From Reichenbachiella agarivorans (GTDB taxonomy: Bacteria > Bacteroidota > Bacteroidia > Cytophagales > Cyclobacteriaceae), in assembly GCF_025502585.1 (NCBI RefSeq), contig NZ_CP106679.1:3007501-3071500 (forward strand): a DNA stretch of 64,000 nt. Direction: 5' to 3'. The number at the start of each line of letters is the position of its first letter. Position 1 is the first letter of the stretch. The position numbers were made by a program, and so were the translations under genes. The notes beneath the pieces are model-generated. The model saw nothing but the letters and a program-made list of their open reading frames with translations. It made no database searches and was not told the origin of the DNA. This document shows positions 43,272-51,363 of this stretch, in pieces.

Positions 43272-44749
43272 ATTCCTGCTTGTGATTCATCTATATTGGC
43301 ATACTCACCGATAAGTTTTTGATACTTTTTCCAGATGTCTTGTGCGATGTTTCGTCCTAGGTTCAATCCTTCTATATTGTCTGCTTGGATATGGTAGCCT
43401 CCCATTACTCTTGAAATACCAGCCATTTCACCTGCTTTGGTGAAAGTGGGAAAGTGTAGCGTCACCGTATCTCCCAAATTTTCTGGCTCGGTCATGATAC
43501 CAGGGACTAGCTTGACTGATGATCCAAATTCATCCTTGCCAGTGAATAGGCGCAAAGCCTCGGCGCATCCGCCGCTGATCGTACTGTGTCCTGAGACATA
43601 GCTCGGAAAGGGAGGGCAAAGAAATGAATCGGGAGAGTAAGGTCTCCAATCTTGACCTTTCATCTCTGTCATCCCTATTCCAGGACCTCCCCATGCTTTG
43701 ATGACTTGATCTTGGTAGTAGTCATGCACAAGAGCAAAGGGTCTAGCAAAATCGTAGTGCATTTTTGCATCCCAGCAGGCAATGAAACCATCCATGGCAA
43801 CAGATTCTACATAGAAGTACATTTTGACATCATCGTCCAGTGTATGGTGGTCACGGACCGATACTTGTTGAGCAAAGAGAAGCCAGTGACCTGCTTGTTG
43901 TACAGATTTAGGTCCGTCTCTCATGAACTCTACCAACGCTCTATGCTCGTCGGTTAGGTTCGCTTGTAGATCAATGACTTCTTTGACTTCCGCGGCAAGT
44001 TGCTCTGAACCTATCGCTGGAGGAGGACCTGGACGGTATTGACTAGATGAATCCAACATCAATGGCTTGACCAATTGCCAGTAAGGAGTCAGACAGCTCG
44101 GGGCAAATTGCTTGCCTTCGCTGTCTTTGAAATATTTTGGCTGCCATCTGATCAAATCTACATTTTCGTCTACGCTGTTGACTGGGCTGTACTGTGTATA
44201 GTCCCAGTACGGTTTGCCATCTGCTGACAGTTCGCCGTATTGATTCGATCCATCATTTCTTCTTGCATCGATGACCGCTTTGGCTGCTAGATTGCCTATG
44301 CCTTCGGGAGTAGTAGGATCCATTGAGACATTGTATGGGTCAAGTCCCATAGAGATCATAAACTCACGATACATGGTAGAGTCTGAGTAGTAATATTCTG
44401 ACAAGGCTCTATAGGCTGCATAGCTGATGGCTATTTCTTTGTTTTTAGTGGTTAATTCTTCCAGAGGCCTTCTTTCTACTCCTGTCAAATACACTGGCGT
44501 AGCTTTTTCGTCGTAGCGTGTCCATGCGTCGAAGATGGAGGTGAAAATCAAACCTAAAAAGCGGCTGGTGATAGTGGGCCTTGGTTTGAACATATCTGTG
44601 TCATTGGCAGTAGCTTCCAAAGCGATTTTTCCCCACTTGTAGGCAATATTATCTTGTCCCATGGGGACGTAAGCTTCTTCTTTTTGGTCTGAGGTACAGG
44701 AAGTCAGCAGGATAGCGATGATGATCGCAGTGTGTAATAGTCTATTCAT
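43268..44749 (-). CDS. Vanadium-dependent haloperoxidase/PAP2-like lipoprotein
   Basis: 493 aa from the ATG at 44747-44749. Lipoprotein signal AILLTSC (Cys near 17). The C-terminal half has the PAP2 core SYVSGHSTISGG (catalytic His) and VMGGYHIQADNIEGLNLGRNIA, as in Bacteroidota VCPO-like proteins. Such proteins either oxidise halides with vanadate and peroxide or act as acid phosphatases. I cannot separate the two roles, and most bacterial members are uncharacterised. It is coupled to the DoxX-like gene. Confidence 0.85.
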   Translation of the reverse strand: MNRLLHTAIIIAILLTSCTSDQKEEAYVPMGQDNIAYKWGKIALEATANDTDMFKPRPTITSRFLGLIFTSIFDAWTRYDEKATPVYLTGVERRPLEELTTKNKEIAISYAAYRALSEYYYSDSTMYREFMISMGLDPYNVSMDPTTPEGIGNLAAKAVIDARRNDGSNQYGELSADGKPYWDYTQYSPVNSVDENVDLIRWQPKYFKDSEGKQFAPSCLTPYWQLVKPLMLDSSSQYRPGPPPAIGSEQLAAEVKEVIDLQANLTDEHRALVEFMRDGPKSVQQAGHWLLFAQQVSVRDHHTLDDDVKMYFYVESVAMDGFIACWDAKMHYDFARPFALVHDYYQDQVIKAWGGPGIGMTEMKGQDWRPYSPDSFLCPPFPSYVSGHSTISGGCAEALRLFTGKDEFGSSVKLVPGIMTEPENLGDTVTLHFPTFTKAGEMAGISRVMGGYHIQADNIEGLNLGRNIAQDIWKKYQKLIGEYANIDESQAGI

Positions 44750-44847
44750 ATTGCTTGTTTTTGAAAGAATGATAATCTCTTTCTCAGTATCAATACTACC
44801 ACTTAATACCATGCACTTGACAGGAAAAGGATGAAGTACGGATTTGG

Positions 44848-45111
44848 ATGGATGAAATGGTGGAATTAAATGATGAAAAACCAAACTCAAACATTGACTC
44901 TGTGAAGCTAGAATCAGCAAGAGATGAAGACATTGTCTTGAGTTCATTTACTTACTCCTTCGTCCCTGTACCTGACTCGCTGATGGAGCGATGGACAGAA
45001 GCCAATCTAGACTTAATAGTATTGGAAAATCAATTGAAATCTGAAGACTCACTATGCAAATCAAATAGTCTTAGGAGTTTAGGGATGGATGCATTGAGTA
45101 TATCGAATTGA
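44848..45111 (+). CDS. Doubtful acidic ORF, convergent with mepB
   Basis: 87 codons with a plausible, acid-rich composition (ELNDEKPNSN, LESARDEDIV, VPVPDSLMERWTEANLD). It has no recognised family and its last 82 bases overlap the mepB-like gene in the opposite direction. The region left of it (44750-44847) is non-coding. It could be a chance ORF or a gene fragment. Confidence 0.2.
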   Translation: MDEMVELNDEKPNSNIDSVKLESARDEDIVLSSFTYSFVPVPDSLMERWTEANLDLIVLENQLKSEDSLCKSNSLRSLGMDALSISN

Positions 45112-45578
45112 ATAAAGTAATCACTTTGCCAGTCTTGTGATCTTTGAGCTTGTCGGTTGGTCGTTTTATCCCAAGAGGGGTAAACCCTAAATCCTCTTTT
45201 GCCTCCTTTGTTGGGAGTGTTGAGTATTCCTTTTTCTATCAAGATAGATTTTGAGAAAATGAATAGACCTAGATTTTTATCTTTTTTGGTTAGGATAATG
45301 ATCAAATCAAGTGTGTCTGAACCATCTAAAGGTTGAATTGACCCCTTTGGGTCTCTCTTCCAGAGCGTCACGAATTGCCCCGTTTTGGTAGGGGTGATTT
45401 TGGCAGATCGGTAGACGACTTTTTTGTCATTCAACTCAAAGCGACAAGCATTATATTCTTGGCTTTCGGATTCGAGAGCAAAATATTGCAACTTCAGTCC
45501 AAGAGGAGAGAATACTAGTTTGTCAGTGAGTGAGAGGTCTGTGAAAGGCGACTTAGGGTGAGGCGTAGTTGGATACAT
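45030..45578 (-). CDS. MepB family protein
   Basis: 182 aa. The MepB signature is clear: SQEYNACRFELNDKKVVYRSAKITPTKTGQFVTLWKR, then LFIFSKSILIEKGIL and GKRGFRVYPSWD with WQSDYFIQF. MepB is named from the staphylococcal mepRAB locus but its function is unknown. Length is normal. Monocistronic; a terminator for the next operon lies just upstream of its start. Confidence 0.88.
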   Translation of the reverse strand: MYPTTPHPKSPFTDLSLTDKLVFSPLGLKLQYFALESESQEYNACRFELNDKKVVYRSAKITPTKTGQFVTLWKRDPKGSIQPLDGSDTLDLIIILTKKDKNLGLFIFSKSILIEKGILNTPNKGGKRGFRVYPSWDKTTNRQAQRSQDWQSDYFIQFDILNASIPKLLRLFDLHSESSDFN

Positions 45579-45585
45579 TTTGATT

Positions 45586-45625
45586 ATACCTCCAACTGAT
45601 AAGCAATGTTGCCAGTTGGAGGTAT
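45586..45625 (-). terminator. Terminator of the ECF sigma/YHYH operon
   Basis: A perfect 13-base stem (ATACCTCCAACTG at 45586-45598 with its complement at 45613-45625), six bases beyond the last stop codon of the operon. Confidence 0.85.
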
Positions 45626-45630
45626 TTGTT

Positions 45631-45954
45631 TTAGTTTCTTGGAGGACCCTGCTTCTTGGATTTTTCTCTCATAGCAGTGAATTTTTCTATTTGTTCATCG
45701 GTTAATATCGCTTCAATTTCTTGAGTCATTGCCTCCATAGTTTCCTTTGATGGTCTTTGTCCAGATGATGGTTTGGGATACTTTTTATGAATCTCTTCCC
45801 ATTGTGTCACTTGGTCGTCTGTCAAACTCAATTCTTTTGTGATTTCCTCTATGCTCATTTCAGGTGGAGGGCCTTGTTTACTACCTTTTTGTCCTTGAGC
45901 CATCAGTCCAGTACCAAGACACAATAGGGCTGTGATCATTACTATTTGTTTCAT
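45631..45954 (-). CDS. Small periplasmic LTxxQ/Spy-like protein
   Basis: 107 aa. Signal peptide (cleaved near LMAQ, residue 20), then a helical body with LSLTDDQVTQWEEI and ILTDEQIEKF, the LTxxQ pattern of Spy/CpxP-type chaperones and metal sensors. A glycine/proline/lysine-rich start (QKGSKQGPPP) and end (SKKQGPPRN) frame it. Last gene of a seven-gene operon with a CnrX-like sensor, so it may be an envelope stress chaperone. Confidence 0.75.
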   Translation of the reverse strand: MKQIVMITALLCLGTGLMAQGQKGSKQGPPPEMSIEEITKELSLTDDQVTQWEEIHKKYPKPSSGQRPSKETMEAMTQEIEAILTDEQIEKFTAMREKSKKQGPPRN

Positions 45955-45978
45955 CTTTTATATTTCTAAATTTTACAA

Positions 45979-46623
45979 TTATTGTTTAAGAATTTTTATA
46001 TCAGCTATTAATTGATTTAATGAGGACTTGTTGAGTCCATTGTATATGCCACGTATGTGACGGTTTTGGTCCACGAGAATGAAATTTTCTGTATGTAGGA
46101 AATCATCGGGTGATTTGCTTCTACCTAAATTCTCTTCAACAAAATAATGATTCCGACCAAGCTCATAAATTTGGGTGCGGTCACCAGTCAGCAGGTGCCA
46201 CTTTCCATCTATGACTTTGTAGTTGTCAGCATACTGTCTCAGTACAGATACACTATCCCGATCGGGTGTGACTGAATGGGACAGTAGCACAATCATGGTG
46301 TCGGGTAAGTACTCCTGTTGTAATAGAGACATATTGGTGGTCATCTTGGGACAAATACCTGGGCATGAAGCAAAGAAAAAATCAACAATTAGAATTTTAC
46401 CTTCTACACTCTGCTCAGTAATAGTTTGACCAGTTTGATTGATGAGTCTAAAAGGAGGAATCTGATGAAAATCAGTAGGTAGCTCATAGTCAGTACTGAA
46501 CCATTGTGGTGTGAAGCTTGCCTCACTATAGTAGGGTAAAGTATCAGTGGTGCTCGTATTATTTTTGGATTGAGTACAAGCACTGATCATTACTACGCAT
46601 AATGCCAGCATACGATTAATCAT
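45979..46623 (-). CDS. SCO1/SenC-family lipoprotein
   Basis: 214 aa. Lipoprotein signal ISAC (Cys16). The SCO thioredoxin fold has the copper-binding CPGIC (Cys87, Cys91) in DFFFASCPGICPKM, VLLSHSVTPDRDS and the later ELGRNHYFVEE His region. SCO proteins deliver copper to cytochrome oxidase CuA or act in thiol redox. In an ECF-controlled operon with a metal-sensor-like gene, copper handling is a good guess. It overlaps the MORN gene by 8 bases. Confidence 0.92.
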   Translation of the reverse strand: MINRMLALCVVMISACTQSKNNTSTTDTLPYYSEASFTPQWFSTDYELPTDFHQIPPFRLINQTGQTITEQSVEGKILIVDFFFASCPGICPKMTTNMSLLQQEYLPDTMIVLLSHSVTPDRDSVSVLRQYADNYKVIDGKWHLLTGDRTQIYELGRNHYFVEENLGRSKSPDDFLHTENFILVDQNRHIRGIYNGLNKSSLNQLIADIKILKQ

Positions 46624-47212
46624 TGATTTCTAGATTTTCTTCAAACAATTCATAGCACAGATTGGCACGTTTAAGGCCATAGATGCGTCCATTCTTTATT
46701 TCACAGTTGACATATTGCTTTCCGTTTTTTAACCACGCTTTTTGCATACCCTCTTCTTTTCCCTCGATGATGTGATTTTCCCGTGCCAATTGACCATTAT
46801 CGAACCATTTTTTCTGTATACCATGTTTGACACCATTCACATACTGGGACTCTGAGCTCATCTGTCCATTTTTCCACCATGATTTGGCAGTTCCATTTAG
46901 TCGGTTTTGATGGTAGTAGGATAGTTTTTGTATAGAATTATCAGGATACCATTTTTTGGCGATACCTTCCTTTTTTCCATGGTAGTATCCTGTTCTCTCC
47001 ATCATGCTACCATCAGGGTACAACGCGATCGCATAGCCTGTAAAGGGTTCATTTTGGTAGTGCCATTGTCCCTTATTAGCTATTAGTATCAATTTATCCT
47101 TTGTTATTTGTATATCATCAATTGCAACTGGTATCTCTGTCATTTCTGATGAGTGACAAGATATCATCAGAAGACAGGGCCATAATAATCCTGCATAATT
47201 AATTAATTGCAT
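46616..47212 (-). CDS. MORN-repeat lipoprotein (YwqK-like)
   Basis: 198 aa from the ATG at 47210-47212; lipobox LLMISC near residue 18. Five or more MORN-type repeats follow (YPDGSMMERTGYYHGKKEG, WYPDNSIQKLSYYHQNRLNG, WWKNGQMSSESQYVNGVKHG, WFDNGQLARENHIIEGKEEG). The family is often named YwqK antitoxin, but no toxin is encoded here. Role in the envelope unknown. It overlaps both neighbours, so translation is coupled. Confidence 0.88.
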   Translation of the reverse strand: MQLINYAGLLWPCLLMISCHSSEMTEIPVAIDDIQITKDKLILIANKGQWHYQNEPFTGYAIALYPDGSMMERTGYYHGKKEGIAKKWYPDNSIQKLSYYHQNRLNGTAKSWWKNGQMSSESQYVNGVKHGIQKKWFDNGQLARENHIIEGKEEGMQKAWLKNGKQYVNCEIKNGRIYGLKRANLCYELFEENLEIND

Positions 47213-47969
47213 TAGGTGTCCCCATATATTCACCAGGGAAGAGGATGTAATATTGATTGAGGTATAGCTCATTTTTTATGTGATAGTGATATTCTGCTAC
47301 ATCAGTATGTTGTGTGACACTGGTATGTCCTCCCGATTCGTCTAGGTCAGTTGGATATGTTTCAGTTGCATGGCATTTTCTACCATAGATGAAAAATCCA
47401 TCCGCTATGATTCCAATGAGGACATCATCATCATATGACCAAGCTGCAGGCTCAAGGTGATAATGATACTCGGCTGGACCAATATGCCCGCCTGAATAAT
47501 CGAGACTTGATGCAGCTTCATTCAAAGCACCATTTCCTTCTTGATCATTGAAAATGGCAGCTCCACTAACGGCAATGCCGATGGCTCCTAGTGAAGTTGA
47601 CGTTGATTGACTGGCCAATTGAGGATTAGCAGATACTCTCAAGGTTGCGTCGGCATTATAGTTGGGAATCAATGAAGGAGTCAAACTTACCGTAGGTTCT
47701 TCTTTGTAGAGCGCATTGGTTTTTCCCCAATATACAGAGCTATGGTTAGGACGACCTGTCGTCTCGATGACTATTTGAGTCCCATCTATGTAGATGTCAG
47801 TCTCGTTAGTGTCAAATTCAGCAAAAGCAGCATGCAGTTCTGTGACTGTGTTTTCATCGCTATCATCATTTGCATGTATATCATCATTTTGACATGCAAT
47901 GAACGAGTAGGAGAGGAACAACAATATGAGCAGAGGAATTGTCTTGATAACTATCTGTTTGTTTTTCAT
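47199..47969 (-). CDS. YHYH-domain lipoprotein
   Basis: 256 aa. Lipoprotein signal SFIAC (near residue 26), an acid-rich linker, then the YHYH domain with GPAEYHYHLEP and VAEYHYHI and the connecting ADGFFIYGRK. The repeated HYH motifs suggest metal binding, perhaps copper or another transition metal, but the domain has no proven function. It lies in the ECF-controlled operon, next to the MORN and SCO1 genes. Confidence 0.88.
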   Translation of the reverse strand: MKNKQIVIKTIPLLILLFLSYSFIACQNDDIHANDDSDENTVTELHAAFAEFDTNETDIYIDGTQIVIETTGRPNHSSVYWGKTNALYKEEPTVSLTPSLIPNYNADATLRVSANPQLASQSTSTSLGAIGIAVSGAAIFNDQEGNGALNEAASSLDYSGGHIGPAEYHYHLEPAAWSYDDDVLIGIIADGFFIYGRKCHATETYPTDLDESGGHTSVTQHTDVAEYHYHIKNELYLNQYYILFPGEYMGTPNAIN

Positions 47970-48008
47970 TTGTATTGGCTTATTAATAGTTATTTAGACG
48001 AACTTTAT

Positions 48009-48488
48009 TTAGTGTCCCCTCGGAGGAGGGTGATTATTTTTTTCTTTATGCAAAAGAAGAGATATCAATTGATCTACAACTTGATCAAAACTGGATAGTT
48101 GTGATTCATTGCAAATATTTTTTAGTTCTTCAAAGTGCTGGTAGGTCGCGATTGTTTTTTCTGATTCTAGGGATTGAATTTGGAGGATCAAATCTTCATG
48201 ATTGTCCTTGGTATGGTTGTTTGTTTTGAGTGTGGAAAAATATAGTTTAAGTATTTCCTTCTGTTTGTTGTTGATCTGCCTCATCGACTGGTCGTGTGAC
48301 TGTGCCGATCGTTCGTATGCTTCCTTTTGTTGTGGTGATAGTTGTAGTTGTTCGCTGATTTGGATTAATACTTGACCATTAGGCCTAGGTTTGTGCGGAG
48401 GATGATTTTGGATAAGTAGGTATATAAGAATACCATTGAGTATCATCATGCAACCAAGCCCAACTTTGAATATTGTATTACTATTCAT
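48009..48488 (-). CDS. CnrX/Spy-like periplasmic sensor protein
   Basis: 159 aa. One N-terminal membrane segment (about 7-27), then a helical, periplasmic body with LQLSPQQKEAYERSAQSHDQSMRQINNKQKEIL, like the heavy-metal sensor (CnrX/ZraP/Spy) group. It ends in a His/Pro-rich tail (HKEKNNHPPPRGH) that could bind metal. Its start overlaps the anti-sigma gene by 4 bases, the same order as in the cnrYXH-type locus. Confidence 0.75.
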   Translation of the reverse strand: MNSNTIFKVGLGCMMILNGILIYLLIQNHPPHKPRPNGQVLIQISEQLQLSPQQKEAYERSAQSHDQSMRQINNKQKEILKLYFSTLKTNNHTKDNHEDLILQIQSLESEKTIATYQHFEELKNICNESQLSSFDQVVDQLISLLLHKEKNNHPPPRGH

Positions 48489-48757
48489 AACTCATATATG
48501 TTATAGTCTGAAACAAGATTGTCATAGGTCTGATCGGTCTGAGTGGAGGTGGGCTGACTGTAATAATTTTTGATCAATATGATATTACTAGATATCAATA
48601 GTACTAGCACAGCTGCTACACTCATCCATCCTTTTGAGGAAGTCCTGTTGCTTCTTTGGTCTATTTTTCTTTGAATCTTTTCGAAGACATTAGGAGCTGC
48701 TTGTGCTCTTTCTGTCCCTTTCAAGCTATTCATTATGTCCTCTTTCCAGTTGTCCAT
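48485..48757 (-). CDS. Anti-sigma factor-like membrane protein
   Basis: 90 aa with a short cytosolic N-terminal part (NVFEKIQRKIDQRS), one membrane helix (about 45-64) and a brief outer tail. Size and place right after an ECF sigma gene (25-base overlap) fit a CnrY-like anti-sigma factor, although the sequence shows no zinc-binding anti-sigma motif. Confidence 0.7.
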   Translation of the reverse strand: MDNWKEDIMNSLKGTERAQAAPNVFEKIQRKIDQRSNRTSSKGWMSVAAVLVLLISSNIILIKNYYSQPTSTQTDQTYDNLVSDYNIYEL

Positions 48758-49359
48758 GTTTCTTTAGACGTGTTTAATTGTTGTGTACCTCGTTCTGGGA
48801 AATATTTTTCTAGGTCTTTCTTGAGATTAGCCTTGGCACGTTGTATCAGTGATTCCACTGCTTTTCTTGTGATCTTCATTACATCTGCTGTTTCTTGTTG
48901 TGATAGATCTTCTATATGTGTAAGTATAAAAGCAGTTTTTTGATTATCGGGCAACTTCTTGATTACTTTGAACAGCGTAGCAGCATTTTCTTGGTTTTCT
49001 AACCTTACCCCAGGATGTATAAAGTCTGTACTATCATACTTGATCTCTTGAGAGTCTTTTTTGTAGAGAGAAAGAAAGATGCCTTTGCGTTTTGCACTAT
49101 TCTTCTTTCTTAGAAAATCCAATGATTTATTGACCGCAATTCTATAAATCCAAGTATTGATGGTAGAATTGTATTGGAATTTGGCAGCTGTATCAAAAAT
49201 GCTAATAAACACATCTTGTAAGATTTCTTCTGCGTCTTCCACATTTTGAGTGTAGCTGAGCACTGTGTTGTAAACCTTGTCCGAATACAATTGATACAAT
49301 TGTCTAAAGGCAGTTTGATTGCCAGAGGCAATTCCCTTTAACAAACTGCTTTCATTCAT
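48733..49359 (-). CDS. ECF-type RNA polymerase sigma factor
   Basis: 208 aa. Region 2 has FRQLYQLYSDKVYNTVLSYTQNVEDAEEILQDVFISIF; region 4 has LPDNQKTAFILTHIEDLSQQETADVMKITRKAVESLIQRAKANLKKDL. A longer loop of about 45 residues separates them. It heads a seven-gene minus-strand operon whose next two genes look like its anti-sigma factor and sensor; it probably drives its own operon. No clear ECF promoter could be picked in the 77 bases upstream. Confidence 0.92.
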   Translation of the reverse strand: MNESSLLKGIASGNQTAFRQLYQLYSDKVYNTVLSYTQNVEDAEEILQDVFISIFDTAAKFQYNSTINTWIYRIAVNKSLDFLRKKNSAKRKGIFLSLYKKDSQEIKYDSTDFIHPGVRLENQENAATLFKVIKKLPDNQKTAFILTHIEDLSQQETADVMKITRKAVESLIQRAKANLKKDLEKYFPERGTQQLNTSKETWTTGKRT

Positions 49360-49436
49360 ATAGGTAATTTCCAGAAACTATTTGAGATATTCAACAGTTC
49401 TAGTAATGAAATGAAAGAGCGAATAGTTGCTTGTGA

Positions 49437-49682
49437 TCAGGACATCACTTCACAGTGATATCCTGTTTGGTTAATTAGTTTGATCACTTCTTTGATTTCG
49501 ATGTTTTCACCTACGATTCTTAGTACTCTGTCACAATCATCCAAATCGAAATTGGCCTCCGAATAGGAAAATAGATTGAGCAATTCTTTGAGTATGTCTG
49601 CGGCTTTGTGCTGGCAGTCAACATTTGTTTTGAATACTTCGATATAGGTTGGGTTCATCATGATTGTATCTTGATGATTCAT
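49437..49682 (-). CDS. Small HMA-like protein, unknown
   Basis: 81 aa (74 if the ATG at residue 8, MNPTYIEV, is used). IEVFKTNVDCQHKAADILKEL, FDLDDCDRVLRIVG and a hydrophobic end match a short ferredoxin-like-fold family in Bacteroidota related to heavy-metal-associated domains but without the CxxC site. Function unknown. It overlaps the end of the DUF1801 gene (ATGA). Confidence 0.75.
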   Translation of the reverse strand: MNHQDTIMMNPTYIEVFKTNVDCQHKAADILKELLNLFSYSEANFDLDDCDRVLRIVGENIEIKEVIKLINQTGYHCEVMS

Positions 49683-50317
49683 GGTTTAGAAAAGTTGAGT
49701 TTTGAGTCTGCCAGTGCTTTACGCAGTTTTGGCATGGTTGTTTTGCCAATGCCATGCAATTCTAAAATTTCTTTTTCACTGTAGGTGGCCAGTTGCTCTA
49801 GACTGCTGATGTTTTGCCTCTCCAAGGCGCGCCGAGCTGGGGCGCTGACCGTTGATAGAAATCCCTGACTAGGTCGATTGTGTTTTTCACAAATGGGACA
49901 AGTAGGACAGTCTGTGCTTTTGTAGAATTGATGACCTTGGGCACAGGTCTTAATTTTCTTTTTGACGAGTGCTTGTTGGTAGTTTTCCTCTAGCCTGAAT
50001 TTTACGATGCTCGCAATCAGACTGTGTGGCAAGGGTTGATCCAAAGGGAATTGAACAGAGCCTTTGGCTTTTTTGTAGGGAGACAACTCTCGGAGGAAAT
50101 GGCTGATGCCCGACGGAGCAGGATAAAATCCAATGTGATGCTTGTACCCTGCAAAATGAACCAAATTGCCGTATTGAAAAAATGTAGGCATGGCATAGCT
50201 CATTTTTTCTTCTGCCTCTGGTGCAGCTGCTTTGATGGTCGCTCTGATCTCCTGAAGCTGCCGTTGAACTGCTTCAGGAAATCTGAGGATGTATTGGTCT
50301 ATTTCAGAGTTTTTCAT
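49679..50317 (-). CDS. DUF1801 protein with helix-hairpin-helix-type C-terminus
   Basis: 212 aa from the ATG at 50315-50317. The N-terminal 120 residues are DUF1801 (YILRFPEAVQRQLQEIRATIKAAAPEAEEKMSYAMPTF, HIGFYPAPSGI). A short zinc-like cluster (CPTCPICEK) follows, then a domain like the RNA polymerase alpha C-terminus with two HhH motifs (ALERQNISSLEQLATYSEKEILELHGIGKTTMPKLRKAL). The joining of these parts in one chain is found in other Bacteroidota. Function unknown. Confidence 0.85.
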   Translation of the reverse strand: MKNSEIDQYILRFPEAVQRQLQEIRATIKAAAPEAEEKMSYAMPTFFQYGNLVHFAGYKHHIGFYPAPSGISHFLRELSPYKKAKGSVQFPLDQPLPHSLIASIVKFRLEENYQQALVKKKIKTCAQGHQFYKSTDCPTCPICEKHNRPSQGFLSTVSAPARRALERQNISSLEQLATYSEKEILELHGIGKTTMPKLRKALADSKLNFSKP

Positions 50318-50318
50318 A

Positions 50319-50537
50319 CTATTCGGTTTTTCCTTTGAAAGTGGCATAGATGGCCATGGCATGTCCATGGCCCAGTTCAAAATCCTTTTTCAACCAGTCC
50401 AGTACTTGTCCAGCTTTGAGACCAATGACTAGTTTACCATTTTGGATGAAGCCTTTTTGCTCCGCCAATGTTTTAAAGTCATCTGGTGATTTTCCAGTCT
50501 TGGCTTTGATGTTGTCGATGTACGCTTGAAATGACAT
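50319..50537 (-). CDS. DUF4287 protein
   Basis: 72 aa, matching DUF4287 throughout (SFQAYIDNIKAKTGKSPDDF, KAGQVLDWLKKDFELGHGHAMAIYATFKG). Function unknown; family members often occur next to DUF1801 and SRPBCC genes as here. It ends one base before the DUF1801 gene starts. Confidence 0.9.
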   Translation of the reverse strand: MSFQAYIDNIKAKTGKSPDDFKTLAEQKGFIQNGKLVIGLKAGQVLDWLKKDFELGHGHAMAIYATFKGKTE

Positions 50538-50542
50538 GTCAC

Positions 50543-50917
50543 TTAGTTTTGAGGCTTGGATTGCAGTTGGTGGTAGCTAAAATACGAGAGCATCAAAATA
50601 CCTAAAACGATCAAAGGAAATACAGCCTGAAATCCAAAACCGTCTATTACCCAATGACTGATCATGGCAAAAAGAAAATCAAATGTAAATCCAGCATAAG
50701 CCCATTCTTTGATTCTCTTGGGTACTATGGGAATGATGAGCGCCAAGGTGCCTGCTACCTTGAATAGGATCAAGGCTGTGCCAAAATACTCAGGATAACC
50801 CAAATGTCTGATGCCTTCTTTGGCCATTTCGGTATGACCAGTCAAGGCTGGCATTACACCTTCAAATAGGAAAATGATTACTGTGGTAATCCAAAAGGTT
50901 ATTTTTGTCTTTTTCAT
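50543..50917 (-). CDS. DoxX-like family membrane protein
   Basis: 124 aa from the ATG at 50915-50917 (a longer frame to 50947 overlaps the VOC gene). Four membrane segments; LFEGVMPALTGHTEMAKEGIRHLGYPEYFGTALILFKVAGTLALI and IKEWAYAGFTFDF are the DoxX_2 landmarks. Function unknown. Confidence 0.88.
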   Translation of the reverse strand: MKKTKITFWITTVIIFLFEGVMPALTGHTEMAKEGIRHLGYPEYFGTALILFKVAGTLALIIPIVPKRIKEWAYAGFTFDFLFAMISHWVIDGFGFQAVFPLIVLGILMLSYFSYHQLQSKPQN

Positions 50918-50933
50918 TGTTTTTGATTTAAAA

Positions 50934-50954
50934 TACTCAATACTCAATACTCAA
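50934..50954. repeat. 7-base tandem repeat (TACTCAA x3)
   Basis: Three perfect copies, followed by a further TAC. It overlaps the last codons and stop of the VOC gene, whose C-terminus (KGIEY) is written by the repeat, and lies just before the DoxX-like start. Confidence 0.7.
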
Positions 50955-51363
50955 TACCTTTCCGTTCATAGTTCAGCAGCCAGTGGTTGCCGTATTTGTC
51001 CGTCAGGTTTCCAAATAGTGCTCCCCAAAAGGAGTCTTCCAGAGGGTGTTCTGCTATTCCTCCTGCGGACAGTTTTTCAAAGCAAGACCTGATTTCTTCC
51101 TCACTACCGCAGCTTAGAGACAAAGAGACCGCATTACCGTGGTTCAAACCAGATTGTCCTACCATATCTGAGGCCAACAAGGTCAGGTCGTTTTTGGTCA
51201 ACGCAGCGTGAAGGATACAATCTTTCATTCGTTGTGGCATTTTCTCTGAGAGTGGAGAGTCTCCTATGGTCTGGAATCTCAGGGTTCCTCCTAGACAAGA
51301 TTGGTAGAAGGTCATCGCTTCTCTGCAATTGCCAGAAAATGTCAAATAGGAATGTATCTTCAT
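50944..51363 (-). CDS. VOC family protein (PhnB-like)
   Basis: 139 aa. The glyoxalase/VOC fold is recognised by MKIHSYLTFSGNCREAMTFYQSCLGGTL and DKYGNHWLLNYE. These PhnB-like proteins lack a firm function. Its end is written within a 7-base tandem repeat. It starts four bases inside the preceding tandem-VOC gene. Confidence 0.88.
   Translation of the reverse strand: MKIHSYLTFSGNCREAMTFYQSCLGGTLRFQTIGDSPLSEKMPQRMKDCILHAALTKNDLTLLASDMVGQSGLNHGNAVSLSLSCGSEEEIRSCFEKLSAGGIAEHPLEDSFWGALFGNLTDKYGNHWLLNYERKGIEY

Noticed and set aside
44848-45111. Plus-strand ORF of 87 codons, acid-rich
   Set aside because: It overlaps the well-supported mepB-like gene in the opposite direction and has no family. 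Kept only as a low-confidence entry.
46616-47212. Toxin-antitoxin system suggested by the YwqK antitoxin name
   Set aside because: No toxin gene is adjacent; the protein is a lipoprotein with MORN repeats inside an envelope-stress operon.
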